Below are positions 51,987 to 61,865 of a stretch of 64,000 nucleotides of DNA, in pieces (positions within the stretch are counted from its first letter, which is position 1; every line of letters starts with the position of its first letter). Made by a program: the position numbers and the translations under genes. Origin of the DNA: CAITSH01 sp025356665 (lineage in GTDB: Bacteria; Pseudomonadota; Gammaproteobacteria; Burkholderiales; SG8-39); assembly GCA_025356665.1 (NCBI GenBank), contig JANXRV010000128.1, forward strand, positions 1 through 64,000. The letters are read 5' to 3'. The notes beneath the pieces are model-generated. The model was not told the origin of the DNA. It did no database searches and saw only the letters and a program-made list of their open reading frames with translations.

Positions 51987-53366
51987 CTAGCGTTCTCGGC
52001 CGGCCTCATGAAGTGTCTTTTGTATCGGCGAGAGCAGGTAACTCATGACAGTCCGCCGGCCAAGATTGATTTCGGCCGTGAGTTGCATGCCTGGCGAAAT
52101 GCGAAACGTGGATCCCTCCGACTCCAGGACCGGCAAACGCAGCGCGACGAGCGTCCGATAGCCCGTCGGCGGCAGCATGTGCCCAATCTCACGTTTTTTC
52201 TCTCGATTAGCGGCCTCCGGGAGGTCGCTCGCATCCGGGCTGATATGCCGTACTTCACCGGAAGCGAGACCGTATTTCTGGAATGGATAAGCGGCGAATT
52301 TTATTCGTACCTGCTGCCCGGGGCCCACCAGCCCGGCGTCTTCATTGCTGACCCATATTTCACACTGCATCGGCTCGTTAAGGGGTACCAGCGTCATCAC
52401 GACTGTACCCGGCGCGACGACACTTCCGACCGTATGCGTGGCCAGATCCTTGACCACTGCGTCCTGTGGCGCCTTAAGCTCGAGCAATTCATGCCGCTGT
52501 GAAATCTTGACCAACTCCTGTTCCATGCGATGCTGCTGCGCAAGCGCGTCCACGCGCTCGTTATGCAACTGCTGCCTGTAAGCGGAGCTTATCTGCGCGC
52601 TGCGCTTGTCGCTTTGCTCGATGGTCGCCATGAGGCTCGCAATATTGTGCCCCTGCGCCTTGAGATCCTGCTCCTTCTCGATGCGTTCACGCTGTTTTTC
52701 AAGATACAGCATGCGCCCGGCAAATCCGTCGCGCGCGAGCCTGTCATAAACCTGCTCCTGCTCGCTGTAAATGGGCACCGTACGCTGCAATTTACCTTCA
52801 AGTTCCTGGCCCGCGCGCAAATCCTGGCGCGCCTTGGACAGAACCGCCCGCTCCGAGGCAAGCGCATCAAGATAGGCCTGGCGCCGGGCGCCATACTGTG
52901 CTTCCACCTGCGCGTACAAGTGCGCCGTATCCTGCGGCAGGCGGACAAGCGTACGCCCCGCAAGCTCCGCATCGACGCGCCTCAATTGCAACCCCTTGAG
53001 GGCAAGGTCATTTTGCAGTTGCCGCAAATCTGCTACCGTCGCACGCGCATCCATGCGGGCGAGTATCTGCCCCTTGCTGACAATATCGCCTTCCCTGACG
53101 AGAAGCTCGCGCACAATTCCCGAATCGGATGGCTGCACGATTTGAAGATAGCTCAAGGGCACCACGCGCCCCTGTGCCACGGCGATGATGTCCAGACGCG
53201 CGACGAGCGCCCATGCGACTGCGGCAAACAAAAACAGCAGTAAAACATGCAGAACACGTCCTGGAAGGGGGGAAGGTGGAGTGGTCTGTATTCGCAGCAG
53301 ATCGGGTGAGAAAGCCAGCGCCGGATCAGAGTCACTCATGCGCCCCGCCGCGAGCGGGCCTTTCAC
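51987..53366 (-). CDS. HlyD-family type I secretion adaptor
   Basis: 459 residues. One N-terminal membrane helix (about 40-60) is followed by split lipoyl segments (SDSGIVRELLVREGDIVSKG; ELKAPQDAVVKDLATHTVG), a long coiled-coil hairpin (about 115-285) and a C-terminal beta domain. It bridges the inner-membrane ABC exporter to a TolC-type channel. The GTG start overlaps the stop of the ABC gene (GTGA); ATG 53339 is an alternative. No TolC-type gene is present here. Confidence 0.9.
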   Translation of the reverse strand: MKGPLAAGRMSDSDPALAFSPDLLRIQTTPPSPLPGRVLHVLLLFLFAAVAWALVARLDIIAVAQGRVVPLSYLQIVQPSDSGIVRELLVREGDIVSKGQILARMDARATVADLRQLQNDLALKGLQLRRVDAELAGRTLVRLPQDTAHLYAQVEAQYGARRQAYLDALASERAVLSKARQDLRAGQELEGKLQRTVPIYSEQEQVYDRLARDGFAGRMLYLEKQRERIEKEQDLKAQGHNIASLMATIEQSDKRSAQISSAYRQQLHNERVDALAQQHRMEQELVKISQRHELLELKAPQDAVVKDLATHTVGSVVAPGTVVMTLVPLNEPMQCEIWVSNEDAGLVGPGQQVRIKFAAYPFQKYGLASGEVRHISPDASDLPEAANREKKREIGHMLPPTGYRTLVALRLPVLESEGSTFRISPGMQLTAEINLGRRTVMSYLLSPIQKTLHEAGRER

Positions 53367-55459
53367 GCTGTCGCCCCGTTCAATGAAAAAACCCTGTCCA
53401 CCTGCAGGCTAGCTGGCAATTGATGCGCGATGAAAAGAACGCTCATACCGCCCTTAAGGCGACTGACGGTACGGCCGATGTTCTCGGCGGTTTCCACGTC
53501 GAGATTACTACTGGCCTCATCAAAAATAAGCACTCTCGGTTGCCGCAACAGGGCCCGTGCAATCGCAAGACGCTGCTTCTGCCCGCCAGAGAGGCCCACT
53601 CCGTGTTCCCCGATGCGCGTCTGGTAACCCTCAGGCAGCCTCTCGATAAAATCGTGGATTTCAGCGAGACGGCAGGCGCGAACCATGTCATCCATTACGG
53701 CCAGCGGATTTGCCGCCACGAGATTTTCGTGAAGGGTACCCGAAAACAGCCGCGTATCTTGAAGAACGACACCAAAATGGGCTCGCAGTTCGCTCACCGG
53801 CATACCTCTTGTGTCACACCCATTTACGAGAATACGTCCGTCGGTCGGGATGTAGGTCCCCAACAGCAGTCGCGCCAGCGTACTTTTGCCGCATCCAGAT
53901 GGCCCCATCAGGGCCACGCATTCACCAGCTTCGAGCTGAAAGTTAAAATCGCGATACAAATACGGGAGATTTTCGGCGTGGCGAAAACTCACCGCAGAAA
54001 ATTCGATCGCCGTCTTTGCAGACGAAGGCCTGTTGGGCACCAGTGTGTCCGGTTCCGCAGGCGTGTTCATCACATCTCCCAGTCGCTGCACCGCGATAGC
54101 TGTGTGCTGGAATTCCTGCCAGAGTCCCGCCATACGCAAAAGCGGCTGGGATAGCCTGCTCGAGAACATCTGGAACGCCACAAGCATCCCGATGGTGAAC
54201 CCCTCGCCCTGCATGACCATCCACGCCCCCGCGATGAGGACGGTTAAGGTCATCATCTGCTCGATCAAGGCCGCCAAGACCCCGTAGGTCCCCGAAAGCT
54301 GGCGCGCATCAAAGCTTGCGGCTAGATAACTCGCTAGGAGATCGTGGTAGCGGGACTTTAATCGCGGTTCCATCTGCAGGGATTTGACCGTTTCCATGCC
54401 CGTCAGATACTCCGTGACAAACGCCTGATTGCGCGAGCCGGCTAAAAACTGCCGGTTCAGCCTGGCGCGAATGGCTGGCACCACGCTCAAACTGAGCATT
54501 ATCAGCGCCGTAAGGCCTCCGAGTACCAAAAGCGCGAGCAACCAGCTGTACCAAAACATAATGGCGACAAATAGAAGCATGAAAGGCAGATCAAGCAACA
54601 GGGCGACTGCCGCCCCGCTAACGAACTCACGAATCGTTTCCACGCCTTGCAGGCGCGCAAGCACTGTACCTGCAGGACGTAAATCAAAATACCGCACAGG
54701 CAGCGCAAGCAGGTGTTCGAATACTCGTGCACCCAGCACCGCATCCACCCGATTGCCGGTATGCAGCACGAGATACTGACGTATCCACGACATTCCCGCA
54801 GAGAAGAGCATCAGCGCGAACAGCGCAATCGCAACAATGTACAGTGTGCTCAAGGTCTGGTGAACCACGACCTTGTCAATGATCACCTGGGAAAAAAGTG
54901 GCATTGCGAGTGCGGCCAATTGTATTGCCAGGGAGGCAAGCAGAACGTCACGCCAAATGCCGCGGTATCTCAGCAGCTCCGGAACAAACCATGACCAGCC
55001 AAATGTCGGAAATGTCGGCTGTGATTGATCCATACTCTCAGCCTTCTGCAGCCCCAGCCTAGCGAAGTGGATGATCGCGCCCGCAAAAGCCTCCCGCAGA
55101 CCGGCCCAATGCATGTATATAGGCGCTTGCGTTGAAGGTCCCGAATGCAAGAGCCTCAGGCCTTCGGCGTCGCACTCTATCACTTGCGCCACCGCATAGG
55201 ACGAACCGGCGTCTTCCGCCACGCCATTGAGGAGAACGAAACAGGGACGGCTCGGGGAAGTCAGTGCGTCGGACTGAGCCTCAGAGACAGTGGCGCGCAT
55301 TCCCAGATCGGTCGCGGCGAGCAGAAGTGTTGCGAGGGAGTGTGGTGGCGGAAAACGGCGTCGGACTCGATCAAGGTCGAAAGGGATACCTTCGAGCCCG
55401 CATGCGCGGCCCAAGCACCAGTAAAAATCACCGGGTAACAGTATTTGCATCACCTGCAC
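53363..55459 (-). CDS. Type I secretion ABC exporter with C39-like domain
   Basis: 698 residues from GTG 55459 (GGGAGG six bases upstream); ATG 55450 is possible. The N-terminal 120 residues form a C39-like domain; the usual C39 Cys motif (QxxxxDCGxA) is not evident (WCLGRACGLEG), so it is probably a non-peptidase substrate-docking domain as in HlyB. Six membrane helices follow (about 165-440), then the ATPase with GPSGCGKST, LSGGQKQRLAIARALL and VLIFDEASSNLD. It should export a large RTX-type or bacteriocin-like protein; none is seen in the window. Confidence 0.9.
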   Translation of the reverse strand: MQVMQILLPGDFYWCLGRACGLEGIPFDLDRVRRRFPPPHSLATLLLAATDLGMRATVSEAQSDALTSPSRPCFVLLNGVAEDAGSSYAVAQVIECDAEGLRLLHSGPSTQAPIYMHWAGLREAFAGAIIHFARLGLQKAESMDQSQPTFPTFGWSWFVPELLRYRGIWRDVLLASLAIQLAALAMPLFSQVIIDKVVVHQTLSTLYIVAIALFALMLFSAGMSWIRQYLVLHTGNRVDAVLGARVFEHLLALPVRYFDLRPAGTVLARLQGVETIREFVSGAAVALLLDLPFMLLFVAIMFWYSWLLALLVLGGLTALIMLSLSVVPAIRARLNRQFLAGSRNQAFVTEYLTGMETVKSLQMEPRLKSRYHDLLASYLAASFDARQLSGTYGVLAALIEQMMTLTVLIAGAWMVMQGEGFTIGMLVAFQMFSSRLSQPLLRMAGLWQEFQHTAIAVQRLGDVMNTPAEPDTLVPNRPSSAKTAIEFSAVSFRHAENLPYLYRDFNFQLEAGECVALMGPSGCGKSTLARLLLGTYIPTDGRILVNGCDTRGMPVSELRAHFGVVLQDTRLFSGTLHENLVAANPLAVMDDMVRACRLAEIHDFIERLPEGYQTRIGEHGVGLSGGQKQRLAIARALLRQPRVLIFDEASSNLDVETAENIGRTVSRLKGGMSVLFIAHQLPASLQVDRVFSLNGATA

Positions 55460-55626
55460 GCATGACCTCCCGACCGCGCGTGGTTTAAAGCTACGGACTA
55501 AGCGATCAAAATACTACATTTGCCGTCAGGCTTGCTAGTAGGCCAGAAGACCTAGGACAAAAGGAGAGGTTGACCCCGGCTAGCCCGCCGAGTCGAGAAC
55601 ATTTGCGCCGACAGCCCGGATGTAGC

Positions 55627-56337
55627 TTAGCCGAGCCCTGCAGTCTTGAATGGCACAGCCTGTGGCTGTGGCATTCGCTGCACCGTCGCCTGCAGGCGTT
55701 GGTATTCAGCCATCACCTTCTGCGCGTATTGGCTGGAGGAGTCGTCAAGGGCACCTGCGTAATACTGCAAGGCCGACTCGACGCTACCGGTTCGACGAAT
55801 GTACTCTTTCAAGATACGCGCGCCCACAGTGATATTCGTCATCGGGTCGAGCACGGCCTCCTCGCCGCCATGCGCTTCAAGTTTGTCCTGGTGATATTTG
55901 GGAATGACTTGCATCAATCCCTTCGCCCCGACCACGCTTTCAGCGATCGGGTTAAAGCGTGATTCGATCGCCATCACCGCAAGTATCAGCAGCGGGTCAA
56001 CCCCGGTCTTGCCACCAACGTCATGGGCGGCGCCGACCAACTGCTCCGTTGCGTCAATAGACACCTTGTACTTGCGCGAGAGATAGGTGGCTACCGCCTT
56101 CTGGCGTGGATTGATCGCCTCATCAGACGGCTCAAACAAAGAGATGGCATCGTAGCGAATGGTGCCAAATGTAGGAGCACCATTGCGCATTTTGGCATCT
56201 GGGAGCAACAAAGCCCCACTGTGACTGATGATAAGCAATAGGGAGACCAACCCAACCAACGCTAAGCCGTTATGCAAAGTGGCGACTATCGCGCTATTTG
56301 CCGATTTGGCCAAGCGCTTCAATGTGGCTTTATCCAT
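55627..56337 (-). CDS. Lytic transglycosylase (SLT domain)
   Basis: 236 residues from ATG 56337 (GGAGG eight bases upstream). An N-terminal membrane anchor (about 28-48) precedes an SLT domain: catalytic Glu in LAVMAIESRFNP, then GLMQVIPKYH and NITVGARILKEYI, and YYAGALDDSSSQYAQKV. It cleaves peptidoglycan glycan strands. It lies on the same strand before the type I secretion genes and may open the wall for that machine, which is an inference. Confidence 0.9.
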   Translation of the reverse strand: MDKATLKRLAKSANSAIVATLHNGLALVGLVSLLLIISHSGALLLPDAKMRNGAPTFGTIRYDAISLFEPSDEAINPRQKAVATYLSRKYKVSIDATEQLVGAAHDVGGKTGVDPLLILAVMAIESRFNPIAESVVGAKGLMQVIPKYHQDKLEAHGGEEAVLDPMTNITVGARILKEYIRRTGSVESALQYYAGALDDSSSQYAQKVMAEYQRLQATVQRMPQPQAVPFKTAGLG

Positions 56338-56832
56338 GATACTCACCTCCACACTACTGACCGCAAATACGAGCGGGCATTAATCTGTTTAAAATCAAGT
56401 AAAAAGCGTGTCCAGTCAGGGCTAAACCCGGCTAAGAAAACCGCTATTTCCTGATTATTGGCTCCAGCCTGTTAGCGTAACGCTGCCGGATCGGTGCTGC
56501 TCAGCTTGCTGGGCAACGCCATCCGCGGGCATCCGATTCCGCAACACATCAGGGCAAGCAAATTAGATGCAATCTCAAGAAAGACTATTATAATGAGATA
56601 GTTAGCCTATGTCAAGTTGGCTTAATCCACATCGCACATCAAATTGCTGCTTTGCAACAAGAACTTACGAAGCTCTTACCGCAGGATAAAAATCCCGGCT
56701 AGACCCGCTAAGCACCTGATAAACTAATGGCGTTCGGTAGGCCAGCCGGGCAATCACCCTTGTAGTACGACGAATGTCTGCGGATCAGCCGGTGCCGAAA
56801 CATCGGCTGTCCGCAGTTCATTCGCATCCCGC
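56338..56832. other. Long gene-free region upstream of the transglycosylase
   Basis: 495 bp with no protein-like frame. It includes an AT-rich stretch with TATAAT at about 56588, and the stem-loop at 56778-56816. CCGGCTA-containing words recur (about 56427, 56694), of unknown meaning. The promoter of the transglycosylase gene should lie at the left end. A small RNA is possible but not supported. Confidence 0.5.
56778..56816. terminator. Long stem-loop downstream of the H1-like gene
   Basis: A 13-bp stem (CTGCGGA, one-base bulge, CAGCCG, pairing with CGGCTG and TCCGCAG) with a 12-nt loop, starting 17 bp beyond the H1-like stop on the minus strand. No T run follows, so it could be a transcript-stabilising hairpin or weak terminator. 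Confidence 0.45.
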
Positions 56833-57201
56833 TTAAGGCCGGGAGCCGGTAGGAAACGGCCATGCTGCCGCTGGATTCAGGGCTGTCTTCACCCCTGGCG
56901 TTGCCGCGGTGGACGGTACTATGGAAGCCACCGTCCGAACCATCGGCGCCGCCGGCTTTGCAGCTGGCTTTTTTACCGGCTTTTTCGCCGCTATCTTTTT
57001 TTTCTTAGCAGGCTTTTTAGCTGCCTTTTTTTTAGCGGGCTTTTTCTTTACCGCTTTTTTTTTGGCTGGTTTCTTTTTACTAGCCTTTTTTTTTGCGGGC
57101 TTTTTCTTAGCAGGCTTTTTCGCAGCCTTTTTCTTTGCAGCTTTTTTGGCTGGTTTCTTCTTAGCAGCAACTTTCTTCGCGGGTTTTTTCTTGGTAGCCA
57201 T
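56833..57201 (-). CDS. Histone H1-like KPAKKKA-repeat protein
   Basis: 122 residues from ATG 57201 (GGAGG upstream). Residues 1-82 are nearly all Lys, Ala and Pro in repeats such as KKKPAKK and AAKKPAKKK. A less basic tail (about 83-122) contains APMVRTVASIVPSTAATPG. This composition matches bacterial histone H1-like and AlgP-type DNA-binding proteins, which compact or organise the nucleoid. The A-rich repeat codons are slippage-prone, and length should vary between strains. Confidence 0.88.
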   Translation of the reverse strand: MATKKKPAKKVAAKKKPAKKAAKKKAAKKPAKKKPAKKKASKKKPAKKKAVKKKPAKKKAAKKPAKKKKIAAKKPVKKPAAKPAAPMVRTVASIVPSTAATPGVKTALNPAAAWPFPTGSRP

Positions 57202-57263
57202 AGTAAACCTCCATATCAAAGTTAAAAGAACAACACGAATAAGCCCGTCCGAACCGGCCCGGA

Positions 57264-57551
57264 CTATCCAACAGCCGGGCAAAACCCGGATATGCTGAAT
57301 TCTTTGCTGCCACTACTGCCCAAAAGATCCTGATAGAGCGTGTCCTGATCGAGCTCAATCCCCGATTTCCAGACCACCGTCGCCACCTTCGGATCCACGC
57401 TTGCCTGACAAAACTGCTCAATGTCCCGCCATCCCTTGAAGGCGGCTATCTCAAGCAAGTTACCCAGATAAACGCTTCCCTCCAGTCCATCCTCAAAACG
57501 CAACCAGAGCCTGTAATCGCTGGAGGCTTTGCAAGCAGTGATTCTGTGCAT
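57264..57551 (-). CDS. DUF2442-domain protein
   Basis: 95 residues from ATG 57551 (GGAGGAGTA upstream). YRLWLRFEDGLEGSVYLGNLLEI and a Trp/Glu-rich middle (VVWKSGIELDQDTLYQDLL) match DUF2442. Such proteins are often associated with toxin-antitoxin-like DUF4160 partners, but no partner is present here. It lies 37 bp downstream of nrdB and may be cotranscribed with it. Confidence 0.8.
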   Translation of the reverse strand: MHRITACKASSDYRLWLRFEDGLEGSVYLGNLLEIAAFKGWRDIEQFCQASVDPKVATVVWKSGIELDQDTLYQDLLGSSGSKEFSISGFCPAVG

Positions 57552-57588
57552 TACTCCTCCGATCATCGCCTGATACGCACCGTGCGGA

Positions 57589-58752
57589 CTAGTCCCAACT
57601 GAGCGCGCCTCCCGTTTGGTACTCGATTACCCGCGTCTCGAAGAAGTTACGCTCCTTCTTCAGATCGATCATTTCGCTCATCCAGGGGAACGGATTATTG
57701 GCCCCGGGATAGAGTTGGTCGATGCCGATCTGCTGACAGCGGCGGTTAGCGATGTAGCGCAAATATTCCTTGAACATTGGTGCGTTGAGACCAAGAACGC
57801 CGCGGGGCATGGTGTCCTCGGCGTAGCGATACTCCAGCTCCACGGCTTTTTGCATGATTCCCTGAATCTCTTCCCGGAACTGTGCGGTCCAGAGATGCGG
57901 GTTTTCCATTTTGATCTGGTTGATGAGGTCGATGCCGAAGTTGCAATGCATCGACTCATCTCGCAGAATGTATTGGTATTGTTCTGCAGCGCCCGTCATT
58001 TTATTCTGGCGCCCCATGGCAAGAATCTGCGTGAAGCCGACGTAGAAGAACAGACCCTCCATGATGCAAGCAAACACAATCATGCTCTTGAGCAGTTTCT
58101 GGTCGGCCTCAGGCGTTCCCGTCTTAAATGCAGGATCTGTCAGCACATCGATGAAGGGGATGAGGAACTCGTCCTTCTCACGAATGCTTGTTATCTCATG
58201 ATATGCGTTGAATATCTCGCCCTCGTCAAGCCCCAGACTCTCAACGATGTACTGATAAGCGTGAGTATGGATGGCCTCTTCGAAGGCCTGACGCAACAAG
58301 TACTGCCGGCACTCCGGCGCCGTAATATGGCGATAGGTACCAAGAACAATGTTATTGGCAGCCAAAGAATCGGCTGTCACAAAAAACCCCAGGTTGCGCT
58401 TGATGATGCGACGCTCGTCCTCCGTCAGCGCATTGGGATCTTTCCAAGTCGCTATATCGCGACTCATATTGATTTCCTGCGGCATCCAATGGTTGGCACA
58501 GGCCGAGAGGTATTTGTCCCATGCCCACTTGTATTTGAATGGCACCAACTGATTGACATCAGTGCTTCCGTTAATCACCCGCTTGTCCTCGGCACGGATT
58601 CGACGCGCCTCATTCACGCGCGCCTTTTCCTCTGTGGCCTCGTCAGCCGGTGCCGGGGAACCCGGCATGAACCCGGCAGAATGCTGCATACCGAGCGCTG
58701 CCATAGGCTGCAGACCAGGCATGGATTTAACATCATCATCAAAGCTAAGCAT
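57589..58752 (-). CDS. nrdB: Ribonucleotide reductase class Ia, beta subunit
   Basis: 387 residues from ATG 58752 (GGAGGATT upstream). The diiron ligands are in QAFEEAIHTHAYQYI and RDESMHCNFGIDL, with an earlier Asp/Glu in the first helix. The radical-generating Tyr is expected in the same four-helix fold. It supplies the tyrosyl radical for NrdA. It is downstream of nrdA, 60 bp apart, in the same operon. Confidence 0.95.
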   Translation of the reverse strand: MLSFDDDVKSMPGLQPMAALGMQHSAGFMPGSPAPADEATEEKARVNEARRIRAEDKRVINGSTDVNQLVPFKYKWAWDKYLSACANHWMPQEINMSRDIATWKDPNALTEDERRIIKRNLGFFVTADSLAANNIVLGTYRHITAPECRQYLLRQAFEEAIHTHAYQYIVESLGLDEGEIFNAYHEITSIREKDEFLIPFIDVLTDPAFKTGTPEADQKLLKSMIVFACIMEGLFFYVGFTQILAMGRQNKMTGAAEQYQYILRDESMHCNFGIDLINQIKMENPHLWTAQFREEIQGIMQKAVELEYRYAEDTMPRGVLGLNAPMFKEYLRYIANRRCQQIGIDQLYPGANNPFPWMSEMIDLKKERNFFETRVIEYQTGGALSWD

Positions 58753-58812
58753 TGTCGAATCCTCCATGTCTTGTTGCATTGCCCGGGCACGTGCGTGCAA
58801 TCAGGGGCTGCG

Positions 58813-61674
58813 TCACTGGCAAGCCTCGCATTCCGGATCGTCGATAGCGCAGAATTTGACTGCCGCCTCCGCAGCGGCAGCGGCCATCGCATCGTTCACC
58901 CCCCCCTCCGGCACTGCATTCAACTGCCCCGCCTTGACCGTGGACTTCTCGGCATGCGTCGCGCCCATGGAGCGAAGGTAGTAAGTGGTTTTCAGCCCAC
59001 GCTGCCACGCCAGCTTGTAGGTGTCGTCCAGTTTCTTGCCAGAGGGTGCGCCAATGTACAGGTTGAGCGATTGCGCCTGATCAATCCACTTCTGACGACG
59101 CCCCGCCGCCTCGACCAGCCAGGACGGATCGACCTCAAAGGCCGTCGCATACAGACGACGCATTTCGGACGGAGCGCGATCAATCTTAGCCAGGTTGCCG
59201 TCAAAATACTTGAGGTCGGCAATCATTACCTCGTCCCATAATCCAAGCTTCTTGAGATCCGCCACCAGATATTCGTTGACGACCGTAAATTCACCAGACA
59301 GGTTGGATTTTACGTAAAGGTTCTGGTAGGTCGGTTCGATTGAAGCTGAAACTCCGATAATGTTTGAGATCGTCGCCGTCGGTGCAATCGCAAGGCAATT
59401 GGAGTTGCGCATTCCATGGCGCTTCACACGCTCACGCAACGCCTTCCAGTCCATGGTTTCGGACATGTCGATATCAACGTAGCCGCCACGCTCCTCGCGC
59501 AGCAGATTGAGCGAATCCTGCGGAAGGATACCGCGATCCCACAACGATCCCTTGTAGGAAGCGTAACGACCGCGCTCCTCGGCAATTTCTGTCGAAGCCC
59601 AATAGGCGTAATAAGCAACCGACTCCATCGACTGATCAGCGAACTGAACCGCCTCGTCCGAAGCGTAAGGAATGCGCAGCGCGTGCAGACAATCCTGAAA
59701 GCCCATTATGCCCATTCCCACCGGGCGGTGGCGCAGATTGGAGTTGCGCGCCTTTTCGACTGCGTAATAGTTGATGTCAATGACATTGTCGAGCATGCGC
59801 ATCGCCGTTGAGACGGTTTTCTTCAACTTGACCTGGTCGAGCTTCCCGTCCTTAAGATGAGCCACCATATTCACCGAACCGAGGTTACACACTGCTATTT
59901 CATTCTCGTTGGTATTAAGCGTGATTTCGGTACACAGATTGGAACTGTGGACGACACCGATATGCTGCTGTGGCGAACGAATGTTGCAGGGATCCTTGAA
60001 CGTGACCCACGGATGCCCCGTCTCAAACAACATTGACAGCATCTTGCGCCAAAGCTGTACCGCAGGCACCTTCTTAAACAGCTTCACCTCACCCTTGGCA
60101 ACCTTATCCTCGTAACCAAGGTAGGACTTTTCAAAAGCCTTGCCATAGGTTTCGTGCAAGTCGGGTGCATCGGAAGGCGAAAACAGCGTCCACTCCTGGT
60201 TCTCCATGACCCGCTTCATGAACAAATCCGGAATCCAGTTCGCCGTGTTCATGTCGTGCGTGCGCCGCCGATCATCACCGGTATTTTTGCGAAGCTCGAG
60301 AAATTCCTCGATATCCAGATGCCAGGTCTCCAGATAAGAGCACACAGCGCCCTTGCGCTTACCGCCCTGGTTTACCGCCACCGCGGTGTCATTCACAACC
60401 TTGAGGAAGGGCACCACACCCTGGCTTTTGCCATTGGTTCCTTTTATGTGGCTCCCAAGCGCGCGCACAGGCGTCCAGTCGTTGCCTAGCCCGCCCGCGT
60501 ACTTGGCGAGAAGGGCGTTCTCTTTGATTGCTTCGTAGATGCCATCAAGGTCATCCGACACAGTCGTCAGATAACAGGACGAAAGCTGCGACCGGTTGGT
60601 GCCCGAATTGAACAGCGTCGGCGTCGAGGACATGAAGTCAAATGACGACAACACGTTATAGAACTCGATGGCACGAGCCTCGCGGTCAATCTCACCCAGC
60701 GCAAGCCCCATCGCGACGCGCATGAAAAACACCTGCGGCAACTCAATCCGGACATCACTGATATGCAGGAAATAGCGGTCATAAAGGGTCTGCAGCCCAA
60801 GATACCCGAACTGCAAGTCCCGGCTCGCGTCAAGCGCCTTGCCCAACTTCTTCAAATCAAAAGAGGCAAGCTTCGGATCAAGCAACTCGGCTTTGACTCC
60901 GCGCTTGATAAATTGCGGGAAATACTCGGCGTAGCGCTTTTTCATCTCCGCCTGAGAAACATCCTCACCAAGCACTTCGTGGCGGATGGTATTCAGTAAC
61001 AACCTTGAGGTAACGTAGCTATAAGCTGGATCTTTTTCAATCAAGGCCCGCGCCGACAAGACCGATGACTTGCGAACCTCATCCATAGGCACGCCGTCGT
61101 ACAGGTTTTTCAGCGTTTCCTGCAAGATGTGGCCGGCATCGACCGCCGAGCCCAGCCCGTCACATGCTGACTGCACGAGATCTTTGAGGCGAGCCATGTC
61201 CAGTGGCAGTTTCTGGCCATGCTCCAGCACATTGATTTGCGATTCCGGAACAGACTTATGCTGCAACTTTTCCTGAGCACGCGCCTTGGATCGCTGCTCG
61301 CGATAGAGCACGTACGATCGGGCGACCTCGTGCTCACCTGACCGCATCAAGGACAACTCAACCTGATCTTGGATGTCTTCAATATGAAAAGTGCCACCTA
61401 CGGGCTGGCGACGCACCAAGGCGCTGACCACACCCTCGGTCATGGTAACAACCAACTCGCGCACGCGCGCGGATGCCGCACCCTGGCCACCATTTACGGC
61501 GAGAAACGCTTTGGTCACCGCAACCGAAATTTTTCCTGGTTCAAACCCAACCACAGCGCCATTGCGCCGAATGACTTTGTACTGCGAGAACGGGGACTGC
61601 AGACTTGAAGAACCTTCTGGGAGACTCGTACCCAAGGCAGGAGTAGGTGTAGCGACATCAGCGGCAATTTGCAT
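58813..61674 (-). CDS. nrdA: Ribonucleotide reductase class Ia, alpha subunit
   Basis: 953 residues, with GGAGACC before the ATG. An N-terminal ATP-cone (about 30-125, IRRNGAVVGFEPGKISVAV) gives dATP feedback. The ten-stranded barrel has the active-site Cys loop in ICNLGSVNM and SSCYLTTVSD, and the C-terminal redox cysteines are in DDPECEACQ. It reduces ribonucleoside diphosphates to their deoxy forms. Expression is probably set by the NrdR and DnaA sites just upstream. Confidence 0.95.
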   Translation of the reverse strand: MQIAADVATPTPALGTSLPEGSSSLQSPFSQYKVIRRNGAVVGFEPGKISVAVTKAFLAVNGGQGAASARVRELVVTMTEGVVSALVRRQPVGGTFHIEDIQDQVELSLMRSGEHEVARSYVLYREQRSKARAQEKLQHKSVPESQINVLEHGQKLPLDMARLKDLVQSACDGLGSAVDAGHILQETLKNLYDGVPMDEVRKSSVLSARALIEKDPAYSYVTSRLLLNTIRHEVLGEDVSQAEMKKRYAEYFPQFIKRGVKAELLDPKLASFDLKKLGKALDASRDLQFGYLGLQTLYDRYFLHISDVRIELPQVFFMRVAMGLALGEIDREARAIEFYNVLSSFDFMSSTPTLFNSGTNRSQLSSCYLTTVSDDLDGIYEAIKENALLAKYAGGLGNDWTPVRALGSHIKGTNGKSQGVVPFLKVVNDTAVAVNQGGKRKGAVCSYLETWHLDIEEFLELRKNTGDDRRRTHDMNTANWIPDLFMKRVMENQEWTLFSPSDAPDLHETYGKAFEKSYLGYEDKVAKGEVKLFKKVPAVQLWRKMLSMLFETGHPWVTFKDPCNIRSPQQHIGVVHSSNLCTEITLNTNENEIAVCNLGSVNMVAHLKDGKLDQVKLKKTVSTAMRMLDNVIDINYYAVEKARNSNLRHRPVGMGIMGFQDCLHALRIPYASDEAVQFADQSMESVAYYAYWASTEIAEERGRYASYKGSLWDRGILPQDSLNLLREERGGYVDIDMSETMDWKALRERVKRHGMRNSNCLAIAPTATISNIIGVSASIEPTYQNLYVKSNLSGEFTVVNEYLVADLKKLGLWDEVMIADLKYFDGNLAKIDRAPSEMRRLYATAFEVDPSWLVEAAGRRQKWIDQAQSLNLYIGAPSGKKLDDTYKLAWQRGLKTTYYLRSMGATHAEKSTVKAGQLNAVPEGGVNDAMAAAAAEAAVKFCAIDDPECEACQ

Positions 61675-61792
61675 ACGCGGTCTCCTCTATTTCTAGCGCT
61701 TGCGACTCATTAATAGCTGGGGACCAGCACCGCAGATCACTCGACAGCCCCGTCGCTTACCGACCATTTGCTGGCGCTACATTCCCCTCCAA

Positions 61793-61839
61793 CCACAATA
61801 TATAGTATCTGGTTAGAACCTTGCAACTAATTCTAGTGA
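61793..61839. promoter_or_regulatory. Pair of NrdR boxes upstream of nrdA
   Basis: CCACAATATATAGTAT at 61793-61808 matches the NrdR box consensus ACACwATATATwGTGT at 14 of 16 positions. A weaker box at 61824-61839 (CAACTAATTCTAGTGA, 10 of 16) follows exactly 31 bp later, the spacing usual for paired NrdR boxes. NrdR represses ribonucleotide reductase when dATP is high. The first box is solid, the second tentative. Confidence 0.7.
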
Positions 61840-61865
61840 TCGAATTATGAATACGCAAGGTTTTT

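Noticed and set aside
57264..57551. Toxin-antitoxin module
   Set aside because: The DUF2442 protein has no adjacent toxin-like partner; the neighbours are nrdB and the H1-like gene.
57616..59241. Long open frame (541 codons) on the plus strand over nrdB and nrdA
   Set aside because: It is antisense to two certain genes and its codon pattern and composition are those of a GC-rich shadow frame. No domain resembles a known family.
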